Notes under the pieces: generated by a model
Seen by the model: the letters and a program-made list of their open reading frames with translations, nothing else
Told to the model about the DNA's origin: nothing
The model's database searches: none
Made by a program: the position numbers and the translations under genes
DNA from: Blattamonas nauphoetae
Lineage: Eukaryota; Preaxostyla; Oxymonadida
Assembly: GCA_033064195.1 (NCBI GenBank)
Contig: JARBJD010000022.1
Coordinates: 310,001-374,000, forward strand
DNA length: 64,000 nt
Direction of reading: 5' to 3'
Shown here: positions 10,995 to 21,496 of the stretch, in pieces
Position numbering within the stretch: position 1 is the stretch's first letter
Layout: every line of letters starts with the position of its first letter

Positions 10995-13900
10995 TCAAGG
11001 ACGTGACACCTTCTGTGAATGAGGATTGGAAGCATTTGTCACAGACGACTTGTCTTTCCGTTTAACTCCAGGTGAAGGCAAAAGAGTGGATGGTGGTGTC
11101 ACAGTTAATGAAGAAGTGGATCCTACACGTTGAGGATAAGATACAGGAGTCGAAGACACCTTCTTTGGAGGAGAAGGCGATGGCTTTCGTGCTGCGGAAA
11201 TCGGAGGAGGTGAGACAGAGGCTCTCACAGAAACAGGCTTCGGTTTGGCTAATTTCGACTGAATATTTCGAACAGCTTTCTGTTGAATATTTGAAGACGG
11301 TTGGCTTGATTTGTCTGAGCCCAATTTTTTGGGTTTTTGGAGATCGCCTTTGGAGGTGTAGAGTGAAGGGTCAAGAGAGAGTGGGAAGGAGTGGATTTCT
11401 TGTGAAGTTGGCGCAGGAGAGGTTCGACGCACTCCAACTTCGTGTCCTGACGGTTGAGAAGGGGCGGCGAATGGTGACGTGAACGGTGGGGAGTGATCGG
11501 AGAGTGAGGTGATGGGATCCTCTCTTCGATGTGGAAGTGGGTCATCGATTGTCCGATCCCGATCCAATTCACTTCTCGCCCGAAGAAGATCCTGAAAGAT
11601 TTGATCATCTGACTCTGCCGTCCATTTGTTTGGATCTGTTTTGACTTGAGATTCGACAGCTTGCTTCCGTTCCTTCGTCTTTCGTGGTTTTGCTGGAACA
11701 TTATCGTTTTTGAGAAGATCTTCGAACGAAATATCAAAAAGTGGGTTGGAAGTTTGTCTGTTGAACCCCCAAGTCATGTCGTTCTCCACCGGTTGGATCG
11801 CTTCTTGTCGTTGGTTCCTCATGACCCTTTGAATGGCTGGGCTGGCTTCAGAATGATAAAACCCATCAGCATCCTCAGCCTTCTGTTGTTGGAGAACGAT
11901 GATTTCCTCATCTTTAGCTTTGATCACTGCTGCGAACCTCGAGCTTATCTCTTCCACCGCAGCAATCTTCTCTTTTCTGATGTTCATCACTTCCTGATCC
12001 CTGGCCCTGTCCTTCTCTTGATTCGATCTTTCCATTTCCACAATTTTGTCAGTGAGCTGTTTAACTTTCAGAGCCATCCCGTTTTTGGATTCGATTTCTT
12101 TCACTTTCAGCTCGAGTGTGGCGATGACTTCATCTTTTGCGTCGAGCTGTCTGGCCAGATCGTTGATTCTGACTCTGTTCTTCTGCATCTCTTCTCGATC
12201 ACCCCCTAACATCTTTCTTTCGTCCATCAAAATCTGGATTTCGTTCTTCAGATGGGTGATTTGAGAGTCCTTCAATTCTCGGAGGCGACGTTGCTGGTCT
12301 TCGCTGATTCTCGATTGTTCTGAGATGGCCTCTTCGAGAGCCACTCGAGACGACTCCGATAATTTGACGGTTTGGCGAAGACGAATCAATTCTTGAAGGC
12401 TTTCGTCGTGTGCTTTCTCAAATTGAGTTGAACGAACTGAGAGCTGGTCTCGATCTTGCCGAAGCTCGATGACAACATGGTTGAGCCGATTGTTGTCATT
12501 CACAAGTTTCTCGTTTCGTTCCCTCTCCATCTGGAGATCGCCGTTCATCCGAGCTTCCTTCTGTCTCAGTCGAGTGATCACTCCCTCCAAATCGTCGATT
12601 TGAGATTCCATTTCAATCCGATTGTGGTTCTGAGCGTGAGGGACGATTGATGGGATGACCGACGGGTTGAATCCTCCGCCGACGAACTTGGAGTCTGGCA
12701 AGGCGAGCATTTGGTTGAGTTCTCTGATCATTCCGTCCTTCTCCTCTTGTTCCTTTTGAAGGTCAGAGATTTGAGAGGAGAGCGCCTCTTTTTCGGCGTC
12801 AGCTTCGTTCAGTTTCTGAGCTAACTCGCTCACCTTCTGTTGGAGACTTAGGAACTCTTCTTGTTGCAGATCCTTCTGGTGAATCTCTGAGTCAAAGTCT
12901 CTCTTAATCTCGTTCAGAATTTCGTTCATTTTCTCGTTCACCTTGTCTTCTTTGCTCGTGTCCACCTTCTTCTGATCACGTTTAAGCGGTGCTTTCTGAG
13001 CAAACCCGAATCTGTTCGTTTGAGTGAGCTGCTTCGACTTGCCCTTCGCTTTTGGTGTGGCCTTCGTGTCGCCCTGCTCTTTCTGTTGAGCTGTCAACTG
13101 ATTCTCCAATTCGATGATCCTCTTCGCATAAATTCGACGTTCTTCTTCTTTTTCTTTTTCATGTTTTCGGATCAGAGTTTTCTGGTCAAGCTCGTTCTGT
13201 TCTGCTTGTTTCATCATGTCGTTATTCAGAGAGTTCATCTTCTCTTCCCATCGAAGTCGGTCTTTGTGATGAATCTCGCTCTGTGTTTCGATTTTTCGAT
13301 CAGCCTCTTTCTGAATCTTCTCAATTTGTGCGTCAAAGTCAGTTTGAGACCATTCCTTTCCCCTCTCAGCTCCTTTCTGTTGTTTGGAGAGAGCGGACGA
13401 GTTTCTGTGCTCCTCGAGAAGCTCGTTCAAATCTTCGTTTTCTCTGTTCAGAGTGGTGATTTGTTTTTCCTGATTTCTCACACGTTCCCTCAGCTCGCTC
13501 AGCTCCTGCTTATCCTTCGAACTGTCTCCGATTTTGGGAATTCGGTCCATTCTCAGTTCGTCCAATTCCATCTGCAGACGGTCGTTGAGATAATCTTTCT
13601 CTTTCATCTGCTTCATCAACTCACCAACTTCATGTTTAGCTGATGTGTCTGGCCTGGAAAGCTGACCAGATCTGGCTTGTTCTCTTAGTTTGATATTCTC
13701 GTCTTGTAGCTTCGCCAGTTCGTTGTCCTTTTCAACAAGTTGGTTCTCAGTCACCACCCACTGCGACTCCAACGTCACCATCTCGTTTAGAGCTGTGTCC
13801 AACTTGTCCTGAGTCTCTTTCGACTTCTTCTTCTCCTTCTCAAGTTCGGCTTGGAGTCGATCTTCCTTCTCTTGATACTTCTCGTCTTCGATCGCTCTTC

Positions 13901-16733
13901 GAAGTGCTTCTTGGTTTTGCATGTCAGCGATTCTCTTTTCGAGATCTTTGATTTTCTCGATCGCAGTTGCCATCTCAATCCCCATCCGACCTCCTGTTCC
14001 TCCAACTGGTTGGCTATCAGATCCTGCTTTCTTGATCGCCAACCCTTTTTCGCTCTTCAGTTGATTGTTCTCAGCAGTGAGCGACTCAATTTGACGTTGG
14101 AACTGATCCACAAGAAATCCTTCTCCTTTCATCTGTTTTCTCAGTTCTTGGACTTCGTCGTCTGTGAGATTGTTGAGTCTGGCTGTGATTGTGTCGTCTC
14201 CAAACTGCTTTTTGCGACCCCTCACTTTGTTCAGAATTCCTGCTTTACGTTCATCTTCCTCCAAATCAAGCAATTTCTTTCGAAGGGCGGCATTTTCTTC
14301 GTTCTCTTGTTTTCTGAGTCTGTCCAATTCTTCTTTCTCTTTCCTCTCCGACTCCAGTTCGGCTTCGAGACGAGCGCATTTCTTTTGGAGCTCCGAAATT
14401 TGAGCAACAAGATTGCTGTTGTCACCACTTTTGTCCTGTCCTGTTCTCGACGATGCAATTGTGTCATCCTTTCCTTTCGTTCGACTGTCCTCTGTTTCAC
14501 GCAATCCACTTCTGGGCGGTGATTTTGTTGGACTGCTTTTGTCTGTCTTTTCCAGAATCTCTATCAGCTGTGACTTGAGCCTCTGGTTTTCTTCCTCCAA
14601 TGTCGCCATTGTCTCCATCAACGGATCTACACTACCCGCATCGTCCTCCTCGTTCTGTCTCGTCTCAACCTTGTCTGGTGTCTCCTCTGATGTTTCTGAA
14701 TCATTAGATCGTGCCGATTGTCCGCTCTGAGGAGTGTCGTCTTGTCTACGGACACTCATGTCGTAATCGTCAGATACTCCCAAATCGACAAAATGGTGTT
14801 TGGCTTTCGGTGATGGAACTCTTGTTTTGGACTTCCCTCTTCGCAAGACTGCTCGTCCTTTCGAGTTTGAAGATGATTTCGTGGAGTTCTTGGATGATGA
14901 AGTGAGTGATGGGATTTTGGTTGGTTTGTGGTCGGGCTGTTTTGGTTTTTCTGTCGGTATCGAATCAGGAAATTTGTTGTTCATCGAGAGTTTTGAAGAT
15001 GGGGGTGTGACAGTGATATCTCGCCAGTTCTTTGCTGATTCATGGTTTTGATAGTTCTCCAATCTTTGTTGTGGTGGTGTTGGGATCTCATCGTCGTCCA
15101 AATAATATGACGGCCTGTTAATTGGCTTTGGAGGTGAAGTTTTTTGGGATTTTGGGGAGACACGATGTGAGCTTCGATGCGAGCTTGTGTGCGAGGCAGG
15201 GCTGGCTGGTTTGTGGAACGAGGAAGGCGTCTGAGGTTCTGGTGAGTGGGGTGGTGATGCTGGACCTGAAGAATGTCGAGATCGCTTGGAATGAATGGAG
15301 TCTTCAGCTTCGTCATCTGCTTCAGTGTCTTTTTCACCCTCACTCTTTTCACCCGAACGATGGGTGTCCATCTTTTCGTGATGAGATTCAGATTTCTCGT
15401 CTTCTGATACCTCATCAAGAATGTCTCTTAAACTTCTCAAATTGTTCCGATGATCCGAAGATCCCATTGTTGATATTCCGGTCTTTCTGAACGACGAAGA
15501 ATCTGATTCCGTTCGATCCAACTCCGCCGCGTCTCTCAATACACGATCGACAGACGAGAACGTTGCTCCGCTGATTGGATCCTGTGAGAAGCTGAAATGC
15601 TGCCCATGAGTCTCCTGAGGATAACCTTCCTCCGTCGATGAGTCGTTCGATTCCTCCTGACTTGGGTTTTTCTTAAGTTCTGAAGGAGCTGTGGAGTAAT
15701 ACTTCTCTTTCGATGATTCGGCCTGTTTGATGCCTTCTTCTCCAAAAGTCTCGTCGAGAAAAGTGGGTTCTGGGTCGACTGAGTGGTGTGGGAGGGATGG
15801 GGCTGTGGTGGTGAATTGGGAGGAGCTGATGGATGTGACAGCAGTGTGCTTTGTGTCTTCACGAGTGTTTTTCGTTTGAGATTGAGATTGAATCGAGCTG
15901 TCTTGAGTGGGATCAAGTTGATTTTGAGAACTTTTCGTGTTTGAAGGCGGAATTTTCGCGTTTTTGATTGGAGTGATTGTGTCTGAGTCGAAGTCGGAGT
16001 TGTCACTGTCTGAGAACTCGGTGTGCATCTTTGGACGATTGTTTGTGGGACGAGCTGGCTTTTGTGGGGTTTCATCAGAATCTGACAGGTATGGATTGGA
16101 CATGTCTTTATCGGAAGAAAAGTGTGACGAACGTTTTGTTGAGCTTTGGGTCTCAACATGAGGGAAATCGTCTTTGGATTGTTGCTTGGGAGAATCTGGG
16201 TCTGAATGTGGTGTTTCATCATCAGTTTTGGGAGAAGATGGGGAATTTAGCTGATCTCGTTGAGTATTTGACTGTGATTCCGACATATCTATTGAGATAT
16301 CTTCAAGTTTTGAGATATCTTTCAGTCCTGACACATAATCGTGTGGTTGTGCACGTCTTTGTGAAAAGCCACTTGAATACTTGCTTTTTACGTTTGAAGG
16401 AGATGGGCCTCTTGGATTATCATTTTTTCGGCGTAAGAATGGTGAATCATCAGACATGTTGGTCTCATCTCGATCAGAATCGTCTTTCACTGGAATATCG
16501 TCAAAGTCGGACCAATCAGCTAGCTTTGTCCGTTGTGGATTGGATTTTTCACGTGAATTCATCGTTGTTTCATCACGAAGAGTCGAATCGAGTGATGTTG
16601 AAATATCATCAATATCATCCCAATCTTTCAGCTTATCGTCAGATCTGGATGATCTTCGATGTGAGTCTCCTCGAAATCCTTGACCAGATGAGAACATAGA
16701 CAAAAGGACAACGAATGAGCGTGTCCAGAACAA
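10995..16733 (-). CDS. Large coiled-coil protein (about 1,900 residues)
   Basis: One intronless frame of 1,912 codons; a start at the second Met (residue 13, MFSSGQGF) is possible, since the first residues look like an upstream extension. Residues 1-690 are Ser/Asp/Pro-rich and low in complexity, with repeated acidic patches such as 'KLKDWDDIDDIS' and 'KLADWSDFDDIP'. Residues about 700-1560 are nearly continuous heptad coiled coil. The C-terminal 300 are basic, Ser/Pro-rich and disordered. The overall shape (acidic repeats, long rod, basic tail) fits centrosomal, basal-body or golgin-like scaffold proteins such as CEP162, but coiled coils align too easily for a firm call. The same-strand neighbour upstream is another coiled-coil gene. 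Confidence 0.75.
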   Translation of the reverse strand: MFWTRSFVVLLSMFSSGQGFRGDSHRRSSRSDDKLKDWDDIDDISTSLDSTLRDETTMNSREKSNPQRTKLADWSDFDDIPVKDDSDRDETNMSDDSPFLRRKNDNPRGPSPSNVKSKYSSGFSQRRAQPHDYVSGLKDISKLEDISIDMSESQSNTQRDQLNSPSSPKTDDETPHSDPDSPKQQSKDDFPHVETQSSTKRSSHFSSDKDMSNPYLSDSDETPQKPARPTNNRPKMHTEFSDSDNSDFDSDTITPIKNAKIPPSNTKSSQNQLDPTQDSSIQSQSQTKNTREDTKHTAVTSISSSQFTTTAPSLPHHSVDPEPTFLDETFGEEGIKQAESSKEKYYSTAPSELKKNPSQEESNDSSTEEGYPQETHGQHFSFSQDPISGATFSSVDRVLRDAAELDRTESDSSSFRKTGISTMGSSDHRNNLRSLRDILDEVSEDEKSESHHEKMDTHRSGEKSEGEKDTEADDEAEDSIHSKRSRHSSGPASPPHSPEPQTPSSFHKPASPASHTSSHRSSHRVSPKSQKTSPPKPINRPSYYLDDDEIPTPPQQRLENYQNHESAKNWRDITVTPPSSKLSMNNKFPDSIPTEKPKQPDHKPTKIPSLTSSSKNSTKSSSNSKGRAVLRRGKSKTRVPSPKAKHHFVDLGVSDDYDMSVRRQDDTPQSGQSARSNDSETSEETPDKVETRQNEEDDAGSVDPLMETMATLEEENQRLKSQLIEILEKTDKSSPTKSPPRSGLRETEDSRTKGKDDTIASSRTGQDKSGDNSNLVAQISELQKKCARLEAELESERKEKEELDRLRKQENEENAALRKKLLDLEEDERKAGILNKVRGRKKQFGDDTITARLNNLTDDEVQELRKQMKGEGFLVDQFQRQIESLTAENNQLKSEKGLAIKKAGSDSQPVGGTGGRMGIEMATAIEKIKDLEKRIADMQNQEALRRAIEDEKYQEKEDRLQAELEKEKKKSKETQDKLDTALNEMVTLESQWVVTENQLVEKDNELAKLQDENIKLREQARSGQLSRPDTSAKHEVGELMKQMKEKDYLNDRLQMELDELRMDRIPKIGDSSKDKQELSELRERVRNQEKQITTLNRENEDLNELLEEHRNSSALSKQQKGAERGKEWSQTDFDAQIEKIQKEADRKIETQSEIHHKDRLRWEEKMNSLNNDMMKQAEQNELDQKTLIRKHEKEKEEERRIYAKRIIELENQLTAQQKEQGDTKATPKAKGKSKQLTQTNRFGFAQKAPLKRDQKKVDTSKEDKVNEKMNEILNEIKRDFDSEIHQKDLQQEEFLSLQQKVSELAQKLNEADAEKEALSSQISDLQKEQEEKDGMIRELNQMLALPDSKFVGGGFNPSVIPSIVPHAQNHNRIEMESQIDDLEGVITRLRQKEARMNGDLQMERERNEKLVNDNNRLNHVVIELRQDRDQLSVRSTQFEKAHDESLQELIRLRQTVKLSESSRVALEEAISEQSRISEDQQRRLRELKDSQITHLKNEIQILMDERKMLGGDREEMQKNRVRINDLARQLDAKDEVIATLELKVKEIESKNGMALKVKQLTDKIVEMERSNQEKDRARDQEVMNIRKEKIAAVEEISSRFAAVIKAKDEEIIVLQQQKAEDADGFYHSEASPAIQRVMRNQRQEAIQPVENDMTWGFNRQTSNPLFDISFEDLLKNDNVPAKPRKTKERKQAVESQVKTDPNKWTAESDDQIFQDLLRARSELDRDRTIDDPLPHRREDPITSLSDHSPPFTSPFAAPSQPSGHEVGVRRTSPAPTSQEIHSFPLSLDPSLYTSKGDLQKPKKLGSDKSSQPSSNIQQKAVRNIQSKLAKPKPVSVRASVSPPPISAARKPSPSPPKKVSSTPVSYPQRVGSTSSLTVTPPSTLLPSPGVKRKDKSSVTNASNPHSQKVSRP

Positions 16734-16896
16734 AGATTATGGGTTCAATTCAAACACAAGTCAGCACGAGGACTCGAGTTCCGTTTATATTCATTTATTG
16801 CATAGAAAAAACATAATCATGAGCTTCAAGAAGAAATGAATTTTAGAATACTTCTAAATAAAGAGAAAACAAGACAGAAAGGAAGACTACTTCATA

Positions 16897-19582
16897 TCAA
16901 GACTTTTTATTGGGAGGAGAATCTTTGGGAGTGACACCAGTAAAATGAAATTGTGGAGAATCTCTATTTGGTGTGGCTGCTCCAATAGTGTTCCGTTGAG
17001 AGAGAGGTGTGAGATGAGACGATGGGCTGGAATCAGGAGTCTCGACTTGGCGAGGGTATCGTGGTGTGATGTTGGAAAATGTCGATGGAGAAGAAAAGAG
17101 AGATGCGGGAGAAGTGTGATTGGTCAGAAAAGGAGATTGGAGAGGGGTTGACCCACTAAGGTTCATGGATTGGTGAAGTGGAGAGCGAGATTGAGTGATG
17201 TGTGACGGAAGAAGCGAACTTGGTTCAGATCGCAGATCGGCAAGCAGCGTTGTCCACGAATCAGAATCAGAATGAATTGAGTCAACGAGTCCTTGAAGTG
17301 TCCCGACCACCTTCTTCCAACTCTCGCCACCTGAGTCTGATGTGACCGCCTGCAATTTGTTGATTAGGTCGTCATAGAGTACAGTTTTTATCCGCTCCCA
17401 TTCTCGGAATAGAAGTGGAACATCATCAGTGAGGATCCGATTCGCTAGATAATCCGACCATCCAGTGATTTCCTGATAAGATACTCGATTGTTGATCTCG
17501 GCACCGTCGAGGATCGTGTTGCGAGTTGCATCTGTGTTCAGATCCATGAGCTGACCGACGAGCGATGTGATCCGGATGAGTTGTTGTTTGGTGGAATCTC
17601 GAGCTGCAACAGTTTCGGCGACAAATTGTCGGAACAGGCCAGCGAGATTGTGCGCGATCTTCTTCATCTCCTCGGCAGATCGAGCGGCTCTGATCTCCTT
17701 CGCATGATGGTACGATTTCATCGTCATCTCCGCTTTGAGAACCTCCTTCGCGAAGGCCTTCTCGGCGTGAGGGGAAGCAGGCGAGTGATGTGTTGGGTTT
17801 GGTGAGTGATGGTTGGGAACGATGGAGAGGATTGATTGATAAGTTTCTCTGTCAGAGTCGTTTGTGAGAGTCGGAAGGAGCGTCTGGAGAGGGTCCTCTG
17901 CTTGGGTCAGTTTTCTCAGAAGGTCGCTGAATTGTCTGTTCACATCATCGATGCTGTCTTGAATCGAAGTTGTGTCCACACCAAGCTCGCCCTGCTTCAT
18001 CTTTACAACGTCAGATATCCATTGATTCACATCCAGCTCACGGATTTCGTGGAGACTCTCATTCAAAGAAGGGACTGTGGATGGAGTGGTGAAGATACTC
18101 TCAAGTTCATGTTCGAGTGAGTCCATACTCCATCCGTTTTTCAGTGGGTGGGTGGATGATGAATGAAGTCTTCCTTTCACAATTGAAACTGCAGATCGAT
18201 CCGGATTGTGAACCATCTCACTCCAATTTCTCTCCTCTCCCATAATCTTTCCTCGTCCAGCGTCGGCGAGTGTCCTTTCTTCGTTCAGGATCGCATCTGT
18301 CGCTGTTGTCTGGAGATCCAGCTTCGAAGCCGAATGGAACCATAAGAAGAATTCCACCCACTGCCTCAGGCAAGCATGGAGTCGAACAAAACACGCTTTG
18401 GCTTCCAAAAGTTCAAGTTCAGCGAGGAGTTGTGCTTCTCGACTGTTTTTGGCCTGTGCTGCCAATTGGGAAGACTCTTGACGAAACGATTCTGAATGAT
18501 CTTTCATTCTGAGACTTTCCTGCTTGAGATGCTGGAGTTTCTCGTTCATTGTTCTCTCCAACGATCGTGCTGAGGCTTGTTGCTCGTTTAGATCGTTTCT
18601 CAACTTTTCGATTTGTTTCAGAAGAGCAGCATTTTCGCTCTTTGCGATGTTGAGTTCACCAGAAAGACGTCCATTTTCGTCGTTCACTTGAGTAGTATGA
18701 GTTTCGAGTGCTTGAATTCGTGTCCGATAGTCTGTCTCTTTTATTTTCGTTGAATTCGAAGATTGACTGAGTTCTTGTTTGAGCGTTGTGTTTGCAAGTT
18801 TTTCCTGCTTTAATTGTTGTTTGAGATCGAGAATAGTTTGCTCAGAATCTTGAAGTTTTTCTCTTTCTTGCTGTAGAAGCTTTTGAGCGTGTGTAGAAGT
18901 CTCTGTCTGGAGATTTTCAACTTTGGAGATTGTTTGTTGAGCTTCATGAAGTTGTTGAGTCAATGTCGCAATTTTTTGGTCTTTTGCTAAGATTGTACTT
19001 TCTTGATCTTGTATTTTTCTGTCTTTTTCCTGAGTTTGCTTCCGAATGGCAGCAACTTGGTCTTGAATGATTCCCTGTTGTTTAGAGAACTTTTCACGAA
19101 GTACTCTGGAATTCTGGAGCAAGAAAGAAACGTATGATTGATAGTATCATAGTATACAGTTTTTTCTCGATCCAGTGCGGCGAGATAGTCTTCAAATTTC
19201 ATCTTGTCTCTATGGGCTTTTAATCGTTGTCGCACTGCCATTTCTTTTGAATCTTGAATGAGAATTTGGATGATCTGGAAAAAAATGTTTGGAATGAAGA
19301 GATGGTATTGAGTTGTTAGACCTGTTTGTTTTTCTTGTCGCGTTCCTCCAAAATCAAATTTCTCGCCAACTTATCCTCCTGAGCCATACTTATTCGTTCA
19401 ATTTCTTGTTGAGTGAGAACAATTTGCGGGCGAGAACGAGTTGTAAATGTTGTGGACGACCTGAGCAGCGTCCGATGTTCATCCTCTGAAAAATCTATGA
19501 GAACAAATTGATGTAGGTGTTAAAGGAGATAAGTCGAAAGGAAGAAAGATGTATAATATGGTGGAGAAATACCATGTTCCAT
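16897..19582 (-). CDS. Coiled-coil protein, 838 residues, 4 exons
   Basis: Exons are 19582-19573 (only ATGGAACATG), 19494-19322, 19274-19158 and 19113-16897. Introns of 78, 47 and 44 nt keep the frame throughout. The N-terminus reads MEHDFSEDEHRTLL, then a charged helical stretch ('RISMAQEDKLARNLILEER', 'RLKAHRDKMKFEDYLAALD'), and from about residue 95 to 380 a heptad coiled coil. A globular helical part follows, then a Ser/Pro/Thr-rich tail with repeated SP and TP sites near residues 690-838. The family is unknown. The register and the neighbouring long coiled-coil gene make a cytoskeletal or flagellar role plausible, but that is inference only. The 10-nt first exon is notable. Confidence 0.72.
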
Positions 19583-19690
19583 GCTCTGTACTAGTGAACG
19601 AAAATCGTGATCTAACCAAGAGTTGAAAAACAGCAGATATATTCTCAACGTAAGCAATTATAGCGAAAAAAAGATGAAATGGTGTTTTTT

Positions 19691-21427
19691 CTATCGCTCA
19701 TCATCCATCCATGAATGAGTATATTCTCCTTTCTTTTTCCTATCCTTGTGTCTCGTCGCATCTCGATGTTTCCCCAACGCCGAACTCTGCGAAACCTTAA
19801 TTCTTCCATCAGACCCATGACCTTGTCCACGGCCAGCTGGTGCTTCGATATCGAGACAATCTTGCACAGCTTGATTGTTCCGGACATGGATTGAGAGATC
19901 AGCTCCGATGAGTGATGTGATGTATTCCACCCGAGTGATCATGGCCCAAGACTCGAAAGTATAATTCGTGGAACCGATGAGATAATTTTGTGTTGGTTCT
20001 TCTCCATCTTCCAAGAATTTGAGCACTGTTTGAACTGTTTTTCGCTGTTCTGCTTTGTCCTTCTTCGATTTGGTGTGAGTGGATTCTTTTGAGAGTGCAG
20101 TCAAGGCAGTTTGGCACCAATTGAATATATGGTCATCTGGAATATGATCTGGACTGTCATTGTCACGTTCGCCGAGAGATTCAAACAGAGCAATAAGATT
20201 CGCGGCTGCGATACGAACATCTTTTGATGGGTCACAGAGATATCGAGCAGCAAATTCAAGAAAGAGATGGGACTCATGAAATACTATGAATCCAAGCGAT
20301 GAGAAGAAGAAATTGAGGGCGTGGATGGTGTGGGTAACAAGGTTGGACCGATCCGAGTTTTCGTTCACCCGACGAAGACGAATGATGACTGGAGTACCGC
20401 AGAGAGGGATGTTGTAGATGGGGGAGGAGGAGGGGAGTGGGAAGGCAGTGGTTGGAGCGATTCCACCTGAAGTCGCTGATTCAGGTGTCATTCTGTATTG
20501 ATCAAACTCAACACCACCAGAAGTGTCATAATAAGCAAGCGAGGGGGATGGTTTCGTGAGAAATGCGCCGGACATTTTCGGGTGAGGTGGAGTCTTGGGG
20601 ACTGGAGAGATATCTTTCGTTGGGAGAGGTGTTGAAGCCTTCGATGGTGGTTTTGATTGTGGTTTCCGAGCCTTCTTCTTTCCTCTGTTTGCAGGCTTCT
20701 TTTTTGGTCGTTTGTAGAGAATTTCTGATGAGCTTGAGGCAGATTTATCATCTTCCTCTCTTGGTGGAATCTCATCCTCCTCTTCGTCGTCAAATTCGTC
20801 ATCCATCATCTCACTACCATGATCACTGTCCCCTCTATCTTCAAAGACAGCATTGTTAAAATCGATCATTTTTGATTCATTGGTCATTCGGCGGGATAAA
20901 ATGTTTCCACAGAAAGTCATAACTGGTTTGGCGTATTGCATGGGATCGTCCAAATCAAAAACAAGTGAAGTAATCAGAGCTTCGACGAAGGCTGCACAAA
21001 CATTGAGGTGTGATGTTCGCAGCATTGAATCGCAGAGTGCCAAAATGTCGGCGAAAGAAAGTGCAAGTTTTGTCGAACAACTTACGGATAGCAAAGCAAG
21101 AGTATTGAGAGCCTTGATACCTTCCTCTTCATCAGAGTAATGGCGAACAATCTATGAGATATTGCAGAGATTGGCGATGAAAAAAGAGCAAAACGACGGA
21201 TGGAAGTTCATGGTAAAAGAAACGGAAACCTGAAGAAGAGCGGTTACAGCTGTATCAAGGTAGTCATCATAATCGTCAGTTGTGAAGTGACCCTTTCTAG
21301 CGAGCTCTGCGAGTGATGCGAGACTTTCCTTTCGTTTTGATGAACTTTTTGCTGATAGATTGTCAATATACTTTACACCGATTGGCTGTGATGATAGTTC
21401 ATCAGAATCATCACCAGTTGTGGTCAT
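19691..21427 (-). CDS. IFRD1: IFRD (interferon-related developmental regulator) family protein
   Basis: IFRD proteins are HEAT-like nuclear/cytoplasmic regulators linked to transcription and ribosome metabolism. Exon 1 is 21427-21230 and exon 2 is 21151-19691, with a 78-nt intron, giving 552 residues. The N-terminal IFRD repeat region ('RKESLASLAELARKGHF', 'NTLALLS', 'ILALCDSMLRTS') is followed by an acidic and Lys/Ser-rich insertion near residues 190-290. The conserved C-terminal IFRD segment follows: 'KAEQRKTVQTVLKFLEDGE' and 'FESWAMITRVEYITSLIGA', ending in a basic 'GKHRDATRHKDRKKKGEY' tail like that of metazoan IFRD1/2. The internal low-complexity insertion makes it longer than the usual ~450. 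It shares a 69-bp divergent promoter region with DRC3. Confidence 0.83.
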
Positions 21428-21496
21428 GGTGATGAACGATTGGTGTACCCATATCTGTTTAATTTACAGTTTCACTTTTTTTAATAGCACGCTACC
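21428..21496. promoter_or_regulatory. Divergent promoter region between IFRD and DRC3
   Basis: Only 69 bp separate the two predicted start codons, so both genes must be transcribed from this AT-rich stretch or from within their neighbours. No specific motif was recognised. Confidence 0.4.

Noticed and set aside
20485-20860. Frames on both strands inside the acidic/Lys-rich part of the IFRD gene
   Set aside because: Low-complexity composition yields chance open frames; the IFRD frame is continuous and homologous on either side.
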